A stretch of DNA of 59,113 nt from Cypionkella sp. GTDB taxonomy: Bacteria; Pseudomonadota; Alphaproteobacteria; Rhodobacterales; Rhodobacteraceae. The position numbers and the translations under genes were made by a program. The notes beneath the pieces are model-generated. The model had not been told where the DNA came from. It did not search any database and saw nothing but the letters and a program-made list of their open reading frames with translations. Every line of letters starts with the position of its first letter. Positions within the stretch are counted from its first letter, which is position 1. Positions 6,725 to 16,400 of this stretch are shown in pieces. Where the stretch lies: positions 1 through 59,113 of the forward strand of contig NZ_JAQGKQ010000090.1 in assembly GCF_028290025.1 (NCBI RefSeq), read 5' to 3'.

Positions 6725-9649
6725 ATGACTGCTGCCGGACAGGTTACGGCGGTCCTTGGGCCGACGAATACCGGGAAAACTCATTACGCGATTGAGCGGA
6801 TGCTGGGGCATCGCACCGGGGTAATTGGCCTGCCGCTGCGGCTGCTGGCGCGTGAGGTTTACGACCGGATCGTGGCGTCGCGCGGGCCATCGGTGGTGGC
6901 TTTGGTGACGGGTGAGGAGCGGATTGTGCCTGACCGCGCGCAGTATTGGGTCTGCACCGTGGAGGCGATGCCGCTGGATACCGGCGCGGATTTCGTCGCG
7001 GTGGATGAGATACAGCTTTGTGCGGACCCAGAGCGCGGGCATGTGTTTACCGACCGGCTTTTGCGCGCAAGGGGGCTGCATGAGACGCTGTTCATGGGAG
7101 CTGAAACCATGCGGCCTGCAATCGCGGGGCTGATCGAGGGCGTGCAGTTTATCAAGCGTGAGCGGTTTTCCGAACTGACTTACACTGGGTCAAAAAAGAT
7201 CAGCCGGATGCCAGAACGCTCTGCAATCGTTGGGTTTTCAGTGGAGAACGTCTATGCGATTGCAGAGTTGATCCGTCGCACAAAGGGCGGTTGTGCGGTG
7301 GTGATGGGCGCGCTTAGCCCTCGGACGCGGAACGCTCAGGTGGCTTTGTATCAGAACGGCGATGTCGATTATCTGGTGGCGACCGATGCGATTGGCATGG
7401 GGCTAAACCTCGATATCAAGCACATCGCGTTTGCTGCGACCTCGAAGTTTGACGGGCGGCGGACGCGGGCTTTATATCCGCAGGAATTGGCGCAGATCGC
7501 GGGACGCGCGGGGCGCTATCAGGAAAACGGCACGTTTGGGGTGACGGGTGAGGTGCGGCCACTGGACGCGGAAACCGTCGAGGCGATCCAGGAACATCGC
7601 TTCGATCCGGTGCGCAAGCTGGAATGGCGCAATCACGATCTGGAGTTCGGCAGCGTCGATCGGCTGATCCGAAGTCTCGAGGCCCCGACGGAAAACAAAT
7701 GGCTGGCCCGTGCGCGGGATGCTGACGATGTACTGGCGCTGAAATATCTGTCGGAACTGCCAGAGGTGAAGCAAAAGCTTAATACCCCGCAGCGCATCAA
7801 GCTTTTGTGGGAGGTTTGCCGTATCCCAGACTTTCGCAATGCGGCAGGCAATGAGCATTTCACCTTGCTGGCGCGGATTTTCGATTTCCTCACCGGTCGC
7901 GGTTTGGCGCAGACTCGCATCCCGTCGGATTGGCTGGAAAAAGCCATCGCGCGGATAGATAAAGCCGGCGGAAATATAGATACCATTTCGAAACGACTGG
8001 CCTATATCCGAACCTGGACCTATGTTGCGCAACGCAAAGGGTGGACCGATAACGAAAGCCATTGGCGCGCCGAGACGCGCGCTGTAGAAGACCGATTGTC
8101 AGACGCGCTACATGGCGCTTTGACGCAACGATTTGTTGACCGGCGCACGTCCGTGCTGTTGCGGCGGTTGAAGCAGAAGGAGACCCTCGTGGCCGAGGTG
8201 AATGACAAGGGCGAAGTGACGGTTGCAGGCGAGTTCGTCGGCCGTCTTGAGGGGTTCCGTTTCCGTCAGGATGCGACCACTTCCAATGAAGAGGCGGCAA
8301 CGCTGCGGCAGGCTGCCTTCGCGGCGCTAAAGCCGGAATTCCATCTGCGGGCGGATCGTTTTTATAACGCACCGGACACCGAGCTGGACTTCACCGAGCA
8401 GGGGGGCCTGATGTGGGGCACTCAGGCGATGGGCAAGCTGATCAAGGGCGCTGAACCTGCGCGTCCCGGTGTTGAGGCGTTTGTCGATGAAGAAGCTGGG
8501 CCGGATGTCGCCGACAAAGTGCGCCGCCGCTTGCAGCATTTCATCGACCGTAAGGTCGCCGCGAACTTTGAGCCTTTGCTGGCGATGGGCCGCGATGAAA
8601 CCCTGACCGGGTTGGCTCGCGGTTTTGCGTTCCGTCTGGCCGAAGGGCTGGGCGTGATCCCGCGTGAGAATATCGCCAATGAAGTCAAGGAATTGGATCA
8701 AGAAGCCCGTGGCGCGTTGCGCAAGCATGGCGTGCGGTTTGGTCAGTTCACCGTGTTCCTGCCTGCGCTGCTGAAGCCTGCGCCGACCCGATTGCGATTG
8801 GTCTTGTGGTCTTTGTGGAACGGCTTGGATGAGTTTCCTGAAAGCCCGCCTCCGGGTCTGGTGACAATTCCGAACCTGCCTGCTGTGCCGAAAATGCACT
8901 ACACGCTGGCGGGCTATCACCCGGCAGGCGCGCGCGCGATCCGCATTGATATGCTGGAGCGTTTGGCGGACATTCTGCGCACCAAAGATAGTCGAGCAGG
9001 CTTTGAGGCGACGCCGGATATGCTGTCGATCACTGGCATGACGTTGGAGCAGTTCAACGATCTGATGGGTGGGTTAGGCTATAAAGGCGAGAAAGCTGAA
9101 CGTCCCAAGGTTAAGGCGGCCCCGGTTCCGGTGGCGGTTGATCCTGACGCTCCTATTCAGCCTATCCCAGAGGGCGAATCGGCTTTTGTGCAGCCAGACC
9201 CGGTCGAGCCCGAAGCCGCGCCGGAGATGGAGTCGTTTTACACCTTCATTTGGGCACCAAAACCACGGCCGCGTCCAGAACGCCCGGCGCGCCCGGAACG
9301 TGCTCCTCGTCCAGATGCCCCGGCAGCAGAGCGTGGACCTCGTCCGGAACGTGGGCCTCGGCCTGATCGCGGCCCGAAGAAGGAAGGCGATGCTCCTGCC
9401 GCAGATCGTGGGCCTCGACCAGAACGCGCTCCGCGTGTTGAGGGTGACAAGCCAGCGCAGGCCGATCGTGGCCCGCGCCGCGAAGGAGAAAAGCGCGAAG
9501 GCTACAAGGGCAATAAACCGCATGGTGGCAAGCCCAATGACCGTGACAACAAGCCAAAAACCTACGAACAGCGGCCGCCGCGCGTTGAAAAGCCGATCGA
9601 CCCCGACAATCCCTTCGCCGCTTTGATGGCGTTGAAGGCCAAGCTGTAG
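6725..9649 (+). CDS. SUV3-like RNA/DNA helicase with low-complexity C-terminus
   Basis: The 974-residue protein is an SF2 helicase of the mitochondrial SUV3 type found in alphaproteobacteria. Walker A is GPTNTGKT at residues 12-19, the DExH-like motif is VDEIQL near residue 92, motif VI is QIAGRAGRYQ near 257, and GAETMRP and ATDAIGMGLNLD motifs lie between. SUV3 proteins unwind RNA and partner with exoribonucleases. From about residue 845 to 960 the chain is Arg/Pro/Glu/Asp-rich with repeated PRPERxPRP units, resembling the disordered tails of RNase E-type RNA-binding proteins. An S4 RNA-binding protein follows, which fits an RNA-metabolism role. Confidence 0.86.
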   Translation: MTAAGQVTAVLGPTNTGKTHYAIERMLGHRTGVIGLPLRLLAREVYDRIVASRGPSVVALVTGEERIVPDRAQYWVCTVEAMPLDTGADFVAVDEIQLCADPERGHVFTDRLLRARGLHETLFMGAETMRPAIAGLIEGVQFIKRERFSELTYTGSKKISRMPERSAIVGFSVENVYAIAELIRRTKGGCAVVMGALSPRTRNAQVALYQNGDVDYLVATDAIGMGLNLDIKHIAFAATSKFDGRRTRALYPQELAQIAGRAGRYQENGTFGVTGEVRPLDAETVEAIQEHRFDPVRKLEWRNHDLEFGSVDRLIRSLEAPTENKWLARARDADDVLALKYLSELPEVKQKLNTPQRIKLLWEVCRIPDFRNAAGNEHFTLLARIFDFLTGRGLAQTRIPSDWLEKAIARIDKAGGNIDTISKRLAYIRTWTYVAQRKGWTDNESHWRAETRAVEDRLSDALHGALTQRFVDRRTSVLLRRLKQKETLVAEVNDKGEVTVAGEFVGRLEGFRFRQDATTSNEEAATLRQAAFAALKPEFHLRADRFYNAPDTELDFTEQGGLMWGTQAMGKLIKGAEPARPGVEAFVDEEAGPDVADKVRRRLQHFIDRKVAANFEPLLAMGRDETLTGLARGFAFRLAEGLGVIPRENIANEVKELDQEARGALRKHGVRFGQFTVFLPALLKPAPTRLRLVLWSLWNGLDEFPESPPPGLVTIPNLPAVPKMHYTLAGYHPAGARAIRIDMLERLADILRTKDSRAGFEATPDMLSITGMTLEQFNDLMGGLGYKGEKAERPKVKAAPVPVAVDPDAPIQPIPEGESAFVQPDPVEPEAAPEMESFYTFIWAPKPRPRPERPARPERAPRPDAPAAERGPRPERGPRPDRGPKKEGDAPAADRGPRPERAPRVEGDKPAQADRGPRREGEKREGYKGNKPHGGKPNDRDNKPKTYEQRPPRVEKPIDPDNPFAALMALKAKL

Positions 9650-9663
9650 TCTTCGGGATCTGA

Positions 9664-9993
9664 TTGGCCGGGCCGGGGGCAAAACCACAAAAAGATGTTC
9701 AGCCGAAACTTCGGCTGGACAAATGGCTTTTCGCGGCACGGTTTTTCAAAAACCGTGACCTCGCCGCCGAAGTGATCGAAAGCGGCCATCTGCGCTTGAA
9801 CGGCCAACGCTGTCGCAAGCCGGGGCATAGCGTGATGGAAGGTGACACGCTGACCTTCTCGCAGGGCAGGGCGGTTCGGCTGATCCGTGTGCTGGCACTG
9901 TCTGAACGCCGTGGCCCAGCCCAAGAAGCGCAAACACTTTATCTCGATCTGGCACCAACTGCCGACGCCAATCTGAATGATCGGCTTGAATGA
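9664..9993 (+). CDS. S4-domain RNA-binding protein (Hsp15-like)
   Basis: The 109-residue protein carries an S4 domain: LRLDKWLFAARFFKNRDLAAEVIESGHLRLNGQR, then PGHSVMEGDTLTF. This is the Hsp15/HslR type, which binds ribosomal RNA on stalled 50S subunits. The only initiator before the domain in this frame is TTG 9664, 15 bp after the helicase stop, directly after an in-frame stop and without a strong ribosome binding site. Translational coupling to the helicase gene is likely. Confidence 0.8.
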   Translation: MAGPGAKPQKDVQPKLRLDKWLFAARFFKNRDLAAEVIESGHLRLNGQRCRKPGHSVMEGDTLTFSQGRAVRLIRVLALSERRGPAQEAQTLYLDLAPTADANLNDRLE

Positions 9994-10042
9994 TCGGCCC
10001 GGCTTTAGTACTCAGGCCACGCTGAATTAGGAGCGCCTGACC

Positions 10043-10381
10043 ATGACCTATGTGGTGATCGACAACTGCATCGCCTGCAAATACACCGACTGCGTCGAAG
10101 TTTGCCCGGTGGACTGCTTCTACGAGGGCGAGAACATGCTGGTCATTCACCCCGATGAATGTATCGATTGTGGTGTGTGCGAGCCTGAATGTCCCGCCGA
10201 TGCCATTCGCCCGGATACCGAGGCCGATATGGACGCTTGGGTGACGTTTAACCGCAAATACTCGGAAATGTGGCCGGTGATCGTCACCAAAAAAGATCCT
10301 TTGCCGGGCTACGAAGAACGTGACGGAGAAACTGGCAAGCGCGAGAAATATTTCTCGGAAGCGCCGGGGCAAGGGAACTAA
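10043..10381 (+). CDS. fdxA: 7Fe ferredoxin FdxA
   Basis: The 112-residue protein has the classical seven-iron ferredoxin layout. Cys9, Cys17, Cys21 and the second-set Cys50 fit one cluster, and [12 protein letters not shown] (Cys40, 43, 46, 50) with Cys21 and Cys25 supports the other. These give one [3Fe-4S] and one [4Fe-4S] cluster, with a C-terminal acidic/aromatic tail typical of FdxA (Azotobacter FdI type). It would serve as a low-potential electron carrier in the cytoplasm. AGGAG lies upstream of ATG 10043. The gene order S4 protein-fdxA-carD is common in Rhodobacteraceae. Confidence 0.92.
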   Translation: MTYVVIDNCIACKYTDCVEVCPVDCFYEGENMLVIHPDECIDCGVCEPECPADAIRPDTEADMDAWVTFNRKYSEMWPVIVTKKDPLPGYEERDGETGKREKYFSEAPGQGN

Positions 10382-10585
10382 AGCACTGGGTGATTCGAGC
10401 TGCTTCGATCACGAAACGGGTACAACACTGAATATTCAGCGATTCCATATGGTAATGCGCTTGGACTGGTCTGTTGTGACGGTTGGAATCAGTGCATTTT
10501 TGTGTTATACATAAGTTACAAATAAACACGGATGCCTGCATAATCCCAAAAGCTGACAGGTTGGGGTGAAATCTTGTAAGAAAAC

Positions 10586-10630
10586 GAAGCCGTTTTGTCG
10601 GGGTGAATTCCCCGCGACGGTGGCTTTTTT
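10586..10630 (+). terminator. Hairpin plus T-run in the carD leader (terminator or attenuator)
   Basis: AAGCC pairs with GGCTT and the inner CCGT...GTCGGGG with CCCC..GACGG, leaving a small loop around GAATT, followed by six T residues. It lies 205 bases after fdxA and only 34 bases before the carD start. The carD promoter must therefore lie in that short gap, or the hairpin acts as a leader attenuator. Pairing was judged by eye and has bulges. Confidence 0.55.
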
Positions 10631-10664
10631 CTACGGAACAGGGTCCTGCCGAGGAATCGACTGA

Positions 10665-11174
10665 ATGACCAAATCCAAGAAGCCTGATTTTCGTCCTAAC
10701 GAGTTCGTTGTCTACCCTGCGCATGGCGTTGGCAGGATTATCTCTATCGAAGAGCAAGAAATCGCCGGTTTTGTGTTGGAACTGTTCGTGATTTCGTTTG
10801 AGAAAGACAAGATGACGCTGCGGGTTCCGACCCATAAAGCGACCGATGTTGGCATGCGCTCGCTGTCGTCGCCGGATCTGGTGACCAAAGCCCTTGATAC
10901 GCTCAAGGGTAAAGCGCGCGTTAAGCGGGCGATGTGGTCGCGTCGGGCACAGGAATATGAACAAAAGATCAACTCGGGCGATTTGATGGCGATTGCGGAA
11001 GTGGTGCGCGATTTGCATCGCAGCGATGACCAGCGCGAACAGTCCTATTCGGAACGTCAGCTTTATGAAGCGGCGTTGGAGCGTTTGACCCGTGAAGTTG
11101 CAGCCGTATCGGGTGTCGATGAAGCTGGCGCACAGAAAAAAGTTGGCGACGTTTTGGTTAGCCGCGCCGCCTGA
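10665..11174 (+). CDS. CarD/CdnL-family RNA polymerase-binding regulator
   Basis: The 169-residue protein begins with the CarD N-terminal RNA-polymerase-interacting domain (FRPNEFVVYPAHGVGRIISIEEQEIAGFVLELFVISFEKDKMTLRVP) followed by a helical DNA-contacting half (LKGKARVKRAMWSRRAQEYEQKI, RDLHRSDDQREQSYSERQLYEAALERL). CdnL-type CarD binds the beta subunit and stabilises open promoter complexes, notably at rRNA and growth-related promoters in alphaproteobacteria. The leader carries a hairpin with a T-run, and a bidirectional terminator follows the gene. Confidence 0.92.
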   Translation: MTKSKKPDFRPNEFVVYPAHGVGRIISIEEQEIAGFVLELFVISFEKDKMTLRVPTHKATDVGMRSLSSPDLVTKALDTLKGKARVKRAMWSRRAQEYEQKINSGDLMAIAEVVRDLHRSDDQREQSYSERQLYEAALERLTREVAAVSGVDEAGAQKKVGDVLVSRAA

Positions 11175-11205
11175 CGCTGCGCTTGTTCTGCGGCCAAATT
11201 TTAGC

Positions 11206-11232
11206 AAAAAGGCGGTCTTCGGGCCGCCTTTT
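11206..11232. terminator. Bidirectional terminator between carD and the antiporter gene
   Basis: AAAAAGGCGG-tcttcggg-CCGCCTTTT is a compact stem with an A-run before and T-run after, so it can end transcription of both convergent genes. Confidence 0.8.
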
Positions 11233-11242
11233 CCATTGGTCG

Positions 11243-13207
11243 CTATTGGTCCGTTGGCTTAGCGGTAGGTTCTTCCATATCGGGAAACAGCATCGCTTGC
11301 AGCACCTCAGGCGGTTCCTCTGCAGCCATTGGCCTGACCTCGTGCAACTCCTCCATCATCGCGATTTCGAGATCACGGTCGAGTTGTTTGGCGCGCGCAA
11401 TATAAGCGTCGTTCAGATGGGTGGGCTGACCCGGCACCCAAACTTCCGCCAAATCACGCATCGCTCCACGGTCAACGCGGAAATAGGCTTGGCTGACCTT
11501 GGCGGCCTCATACTCAGAAAACCCCATGTTTTCCAGTACATAGCGCCCGGCCCGGATGGAGCTGTCAAAGGTTTCGCGCACGATGTCATTGGCACCCGCC
11601 TGATACAACTCATAGACATGCACCCGGTCGCGGGCCCGCGCGACGATGTGAATATCCGGGCGCCGCGATCTGGCGTAGCGCACAATCCGCGTCGCAGTCT
11701 CGCGGTCATCCATCGCGATAACGATCACCTGCGCATCGGCCAAGCCCGCCGCATCCAACAGTTCTGGCCGCCCAGGATCGCCAAAAAAGCCCTTCACACC
11801 GAATTTTCGCATCGTTTCAATCGTGGTCATATCGTTGTCGAGCACCACCGTCGGGATGCCAGACGTGCGCACCAACCGATTGACCACCTGCCCAAACCGC
11901 CCGATTCCAGCGATGATTACCTGGCCCTTCTCGTCGATTTCATCGGGGGCATGATCGGGCGTACGATGGGCAAAGCGCGCGGTCAGCCAATCATAACCGA
12001 TGAACAGCAATGGCGTCAGCAGCATCGACAGACTGATCACCAGCAGCCCCATTTGACCCGCCGCAAGCGGTAAGGCGCTTTCCGATCGCGCAATGCTGAC
12101 GATCAGAAAACCAAACTCACCGCCCTGCGCCAAACTAAGCGCGAACAGCCAGCGATCATGCCGTTTTAGTTTGAACACCAAAGAAATCGCCAGCAGTATC
12201 AGCGCCTTCAGCAGCATCAGCCCCAGCGTTAGGCCCAGCACCAGCAGCGGCTCTCGCGCCAGCATTTTGAAGTTGATGCCGACTCCGACCGTCATAAAGA
12301 ACAGCCCAAGCAGCAGGCCCTTGAACGGTTTGAGATCGGCCTCAAGCTGATGGCGAAACTCCGAGTTCGCCAGAACAACCCCCGCCACGAAGGTGCCCAA
12401 AGCTGGCGAGAGGCCGACCAGCATCATCAGAAAAGCGATACCCAGCACCATCAGAAGGCTGATGAACGTGCTCATTTCCGGCAGTTTCGCTGCATGGACA
12501 AAGCGGAATATCGGGCGGCTCAGATAATGACCCGCCAGTACAATGCCCGCGACAATCGCCAGCGTCAAAAGCCCGGCACCCCAGCCCGGCAACGATTGCA
12601 CGGTGGTGATCAGCTGCGAAGTTGCGGCGTGTTCGACCACATCCTGCCTATTGATAACGCCGTAAACGTCGGAGGTCTGGCCGACCAGATCGGGCAGCGC
12701 GAGCAGCGGAATGATCGCCAACATTGGGATCACCGCCATATCTTGGGTCAGCAACACCGAGAACGCTGAACGGCCGCCTTGTGTGCGCATCAGGTTTTTT
12801 TCGGACAGCGTTTGCAGCACGATTGCGGTCGATGACAGCGAGGCCATCATGCCCAAAACAAACGCCACCGCAGGTGACATGCCGAACCAAATCAAGCCGA
12901 TCGCGACGCTGCCCGTGGTCAACACCACCTGCGCGCCTCCCATGCCCAGCAGTTTATGCCGCATCTCCCACAACGATTTCGGCTCGAGTTCCAAACCGAT
13001 CAGGAACAGCATCAACACAACGCCGAATTCGGCAAAATGCTGAAGATCGGCTGTTTCGGCGCCGGTCAGACCCAAGATCGGCCCCATCAAAATCCCGGCG
13101 GCCAGATAGCCCAGCACCGAGCCCAAGCCCAACCTTACCGCTAAAGGCACCACGCAAACCGCGGCACCAAGGTAGATTGATGCTTGCAGCAAAAAACTTT
13201 CCATCAC
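11243..13207 (-). CDS. CPA2-family monovalent cation:proton antiporter (KefB/C-like) with TrkA-N domain
   Basis: The 654-residue protein has about twelve hydrophobic segments in residues 1-400 (starts FLLQASIYLGAAVCVVPLAVRLGLGSVLGYLAAGIL), including the LGMMASLSSTAIVLQ and ALGTFVAGVVLANSEFRHQLEADLKPFKGLLLGLFFMTVG motifs of CPA2 exchangers. A RCK/TrkA-N nucleotide-binding domain begins near residue 425 with VIIAGIGRFGQVVNRL and contains the VVLDNDMTTIE strand. It would exchange K+ or Na+ for protons across the inner membrane, gated by a dinucleotide. No KefF/KefG ancillary gene adjoins it. The gene is monocistronic and convergent with carD. Confidence 0.88.
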   Translation of the reverse strand: MMESFLLQASIYLGAAVCVVPLAVRLGLGSVLGYLAAGILMGPILGLTGAETADLQHFAEFGVVLMLFLIGLELEPKSLWEMRHKLLGMGGAQVVLTTGSVAIGLIWFGMSPAVAFVLGMMASLSSTAIVLQTLSEKNLMRTQGGRSAFSVLLTQDMAVIPMLAIIPLLALPDLVGQTSDVYGVINRQDVVEHAATSQLITTVQSLPGWGAGLLTLAIVAGIVLAGHYLSRPIFRFVHAAKLPEMSTFISLLMVLGIAFLMMLVGLSPALGTFVAGVVLANSEFRHQLEADLKPFKGLLLGLFFMTVGVGINFKMLAREPLLVLGLTLGLMLLKALILLAISLVFKLKRHDRWLFALSLAQGGEFGFLIVSIARSESALPLAAGQMGLLVISLSMLLTPLLFIGYDWLTARFAHRTPDHAPDEIDEKGQVIIAGIGRFGQVVNRLVRTSGIPTVVLDNDMTTIETMRKFGVKGFFGDPGRPELLDAAGLADAQVIVIAMDDRETATRIVRYARSRRPDIHIVARARDRVHVYELYQAGANDIVRETFDSSIRAGRYVLENMGFSEYEAAKVSQAYFRVDRGAMRDLAEVWVPGQPTHLNDAYIARAKQLDRDLEIAMMEELHEVRPMAAEEPPEVLQAMLFPDMEEPTAKPTDQ

Positions 13208-13472
13208 GCACTTTCACGCTAACAGCGGCAAACCGCCCAGACATCTGGATCTTCGAATTTGATTTCGCACCAATGCGGCAGAAATGTCGTGGCCACATTG
13301 CAGCAATAAATCGAGGGGAAAAACCGCATCCTTGCGGCAAATACCTCAAACAATGATTCACAAGCAGCAGTTCCGCCTTGAATTTGGGCTACGCCAGCGA
13401 AGCACTTCGCGCGTTTAATTAGTAGATCAAAGCAACGCTTGGTCAGAACCGGATCGAGGCTTGGCGGAGTGA

Positions 13473-16400
13473 TCAGCTTTTTGGCATCGCCAAAGCGACC
13501 AGACGTCCGCCTTTTTGATAGCGCACTTCGGTTGCGGTGATGGCAGCCACGCGCCCGCCGCCGTCAATGCTATCGCCGACACGCACCTTTTTGTAACGCC
13601 CAGCCGCGGTGCGGACCAAAGCATAACGCTTTGACTGCGTGCCATACACGCCGATCAGGTTCAGCTTGGAGAGGTTGATAGCGTTCTTAAACGTCGCCTG
13701 TTTGGCCACCGTGGCTTTGGTGGGAATTTTCGGCGCGGCAGACGCAATCTCTGGCTCACCGTCAGCCTCGGCACTGGTGTTTTTCTCGGGGGCGGCGGCC
13801 ACCTTCGGCTTGGGCTCTGCGACGGGTTCGGGTTCTGGTTCTGGTTGGCGCGCAACTGCGGCTACGGCTGCCTCTACCGCGCGGCTCAGATCTCGAGGCC
13901 GCGTCGCAGGTTTGCGGCTGATCGCAACCGCGAGCTTTGATCCGCCACTGAGGGCGGCTTCCTGGTTGAGTTGCTCTGCTTGCGCAGCGAGCGATGCACC
14001 GGCCGAAGCTTGTTGGGCCTGCCGTCCAGCAGAAAGAATGCCTGGCGGACGAGCCGAGGGGCGCAGGCCCGCAAGCCGGCTATCAATAACCGGAGCCAGC
14101 GCGCCTTGATCCGTGCTGGCAGGGACAAGTCCTGCGGGACGGGTCTTTGGCTTTTTGCCAGCAAGGGCAGGGTCTGCCAATACCGGCGGTGCGGTGGCTG
14201 TCGGCAACGCAACCTCTGGCAGCGTGGGGTTCGTCACCGCGGGCTTGGCTGCCGCCGCCGCTGCAGCCACTGTCGCCGGGCGCTCGGTTGGCACCAACGC
14301 GGGTTTGCCGGCGCGCAATAAAACCCCTTCAGGGGTGATAATGCCTTCGGGCGTCGGTTTGATCGCACCGTTCGCCTCGAATTGATACACCGTGCCAAAT
14401 GGTGGCGGTGATGGCTGGGCCGTGGGCAGTTGATCGCCTTGCGGCAGCGGCTGCTCAAGCGACAGCGGATCGGGCGATACAGGTGCCGCATCCGTCGAGG
14501 CCAAGAAAATCTCATCATCGGTGCCGGTAGTCGAGTTCACCGGCGGCGCTGTCTCGGCCGCAACATCCAAGGCGGGTGCCGGGGCAGGTTCAGGTACAGC
14601 GGCTGGCGCTGCCGCCTCAGTGGCAGGCTCAGCCATGGCATCCGCCACCTGATCGGCCGCATCCGCCGCATCGGGGGAAGGCACGATATCTTCGACCGGG
14701 GCCGCTCCGGGGTCGCTTACCGAGGCTGTGTCGGACAATTCGGCAGGGTCTTGCATATCCGCCAGCATTTCGTCGTTCGCGTCAGGAATATCGGTGGCAT
14801 CTGTGCCCTCGCTATCGGCAGCACCAACCTCAACCGGTTGATCGCCGCCAATGTTCCATGCGCCCATCGAATAAGATGACCATGCCGCGATCATCGCGAG
14901 CAAGAACAACAGCACGACGGTCAGCACAAGGCCAAGATAGCGCGGCTTGCCCTTTACGGGTTCGCGAGGCGCAAAACCACCGGGGCTTCGCGCAGTAGCC
15001 GGACGCGGAGGCTGCGGATTGGCGGCAGAGTTGGCTCCGGTACTTTCCGTCGATTTCAGCGGCGGCAATGCGGAAGGAATAGCCACCTTGCTGCGTGGCT
15101 TTACCGCGCCATTGCTGGGTGGGGTTGCAAAATTCGACAGGCCGCGCAAGCCGGGTTTGCCGGATTTAGCTGGTTTAACAGCCGCCTCTGGCCGTTGGAG
15201 GCCGGGGCGCTGCATAGCGGACGGTTGCATAGCAGAAGAAGCCTGCATATCGCCGGATTGCATCCCCGCCAGCGGCTTTGCTGCGGACGGGCGCTGCGCA
15301 GCAGCTTTTGCCGCTCCCAAGGCTGGTGCTTTGCCCGCAAGCAGATCGTTGCCCTGTCGACGGCTAGAGAACGCGCCTAAGGCAGCAGCTGAAGGCAGTG
15401 GAGGCAGATCCTCGGCAATGGCCGGATCAATTACCCGTGCGGCTTTTGCCGAAAGCGCGGCGCGGATTGCACCGGCACCCTGCGGCTCGGCTTCTTCCAG
15501 ATCATTGCTGTCATCATCGCCGCTCTCATCGGCAACATCCAAGGCCATTGGCGCTTCGTCAGCCTCGGGTTGCAACGGCTTTGCAGACTCGGGCGGGGCA
15601 GGTCGTGGCAACACGGGCTGAGCTATTGGGGCCGAAAGCGTATCCGCCAACGCAGCGATCAGAGCGCTATCGTCTTCGGGGCCCACATCGCCGCGTTGCG
15701 CTTCGATAAAAGTAGGAAGCGCGGGCTTGGCTATTCCGTCTGGTGTGGCGGCTTCAGGGGACGCTGCCGCGATTTCAGCTGCAAGCCCCGGATCAGGCGT
15801 GAAATTACGCGCTGCAGGACGCAGCTCTGGTTGGGCCGCTACCGTATCGGCTTCGCGCATTTCCGCTGCCGCGAGAATATCTTCCGGTTCTGACGATAGC
15901 GTGCCCGCGTAAAAAGGCGTCGGCTCAGGCTCGGGAGTAAAAGGCGGCGCTGGCTTTGGCTCGTAAGCAGGCTGAGGCTCGTAAACAGGCTCTGGCTCGT
16001 AAGCAGGCTCTGGCTCGTGAGCAGGCTGCGCCTCGTAAGCAGGCTGCGCCTCTGCATCCAGCGGTAAAGTGAGCCCGGTAGCGGCGTCAGGTGTGTCAAA
16101 GGCTTCCGGCGCTGTTTCAACCTCGAACTCGGCGACCGGCGCGTCTTCCAACACAAACTCAGGCTGCGGGTCGGCTTGGAAAGTTGTTGCGAATTCAGCC
16201 TCGGGCTCGGCAACTGACCGCACAGCGGTGTGCGAACCACGCGAGGCCATCATCACCGGCATCGTATCGCGCTCAACCTCACTGTCATCAGAGACCAGCG
16301 ATGGTGCCATTGCCGAAAGCCCAAACCACGGCTCGCCGTCAAACGTTCCGTCCTCTGGTGAGGCTACAAAGGCGATCGGGTTCAAGCGATGTTCGGCTGC

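Noticed and set aside
11183..12073. 296-codon plus-strand open frame
   Set aside because: It is antisense to the antiporter's C-terminal domain and rich in His/Arg without a domain.
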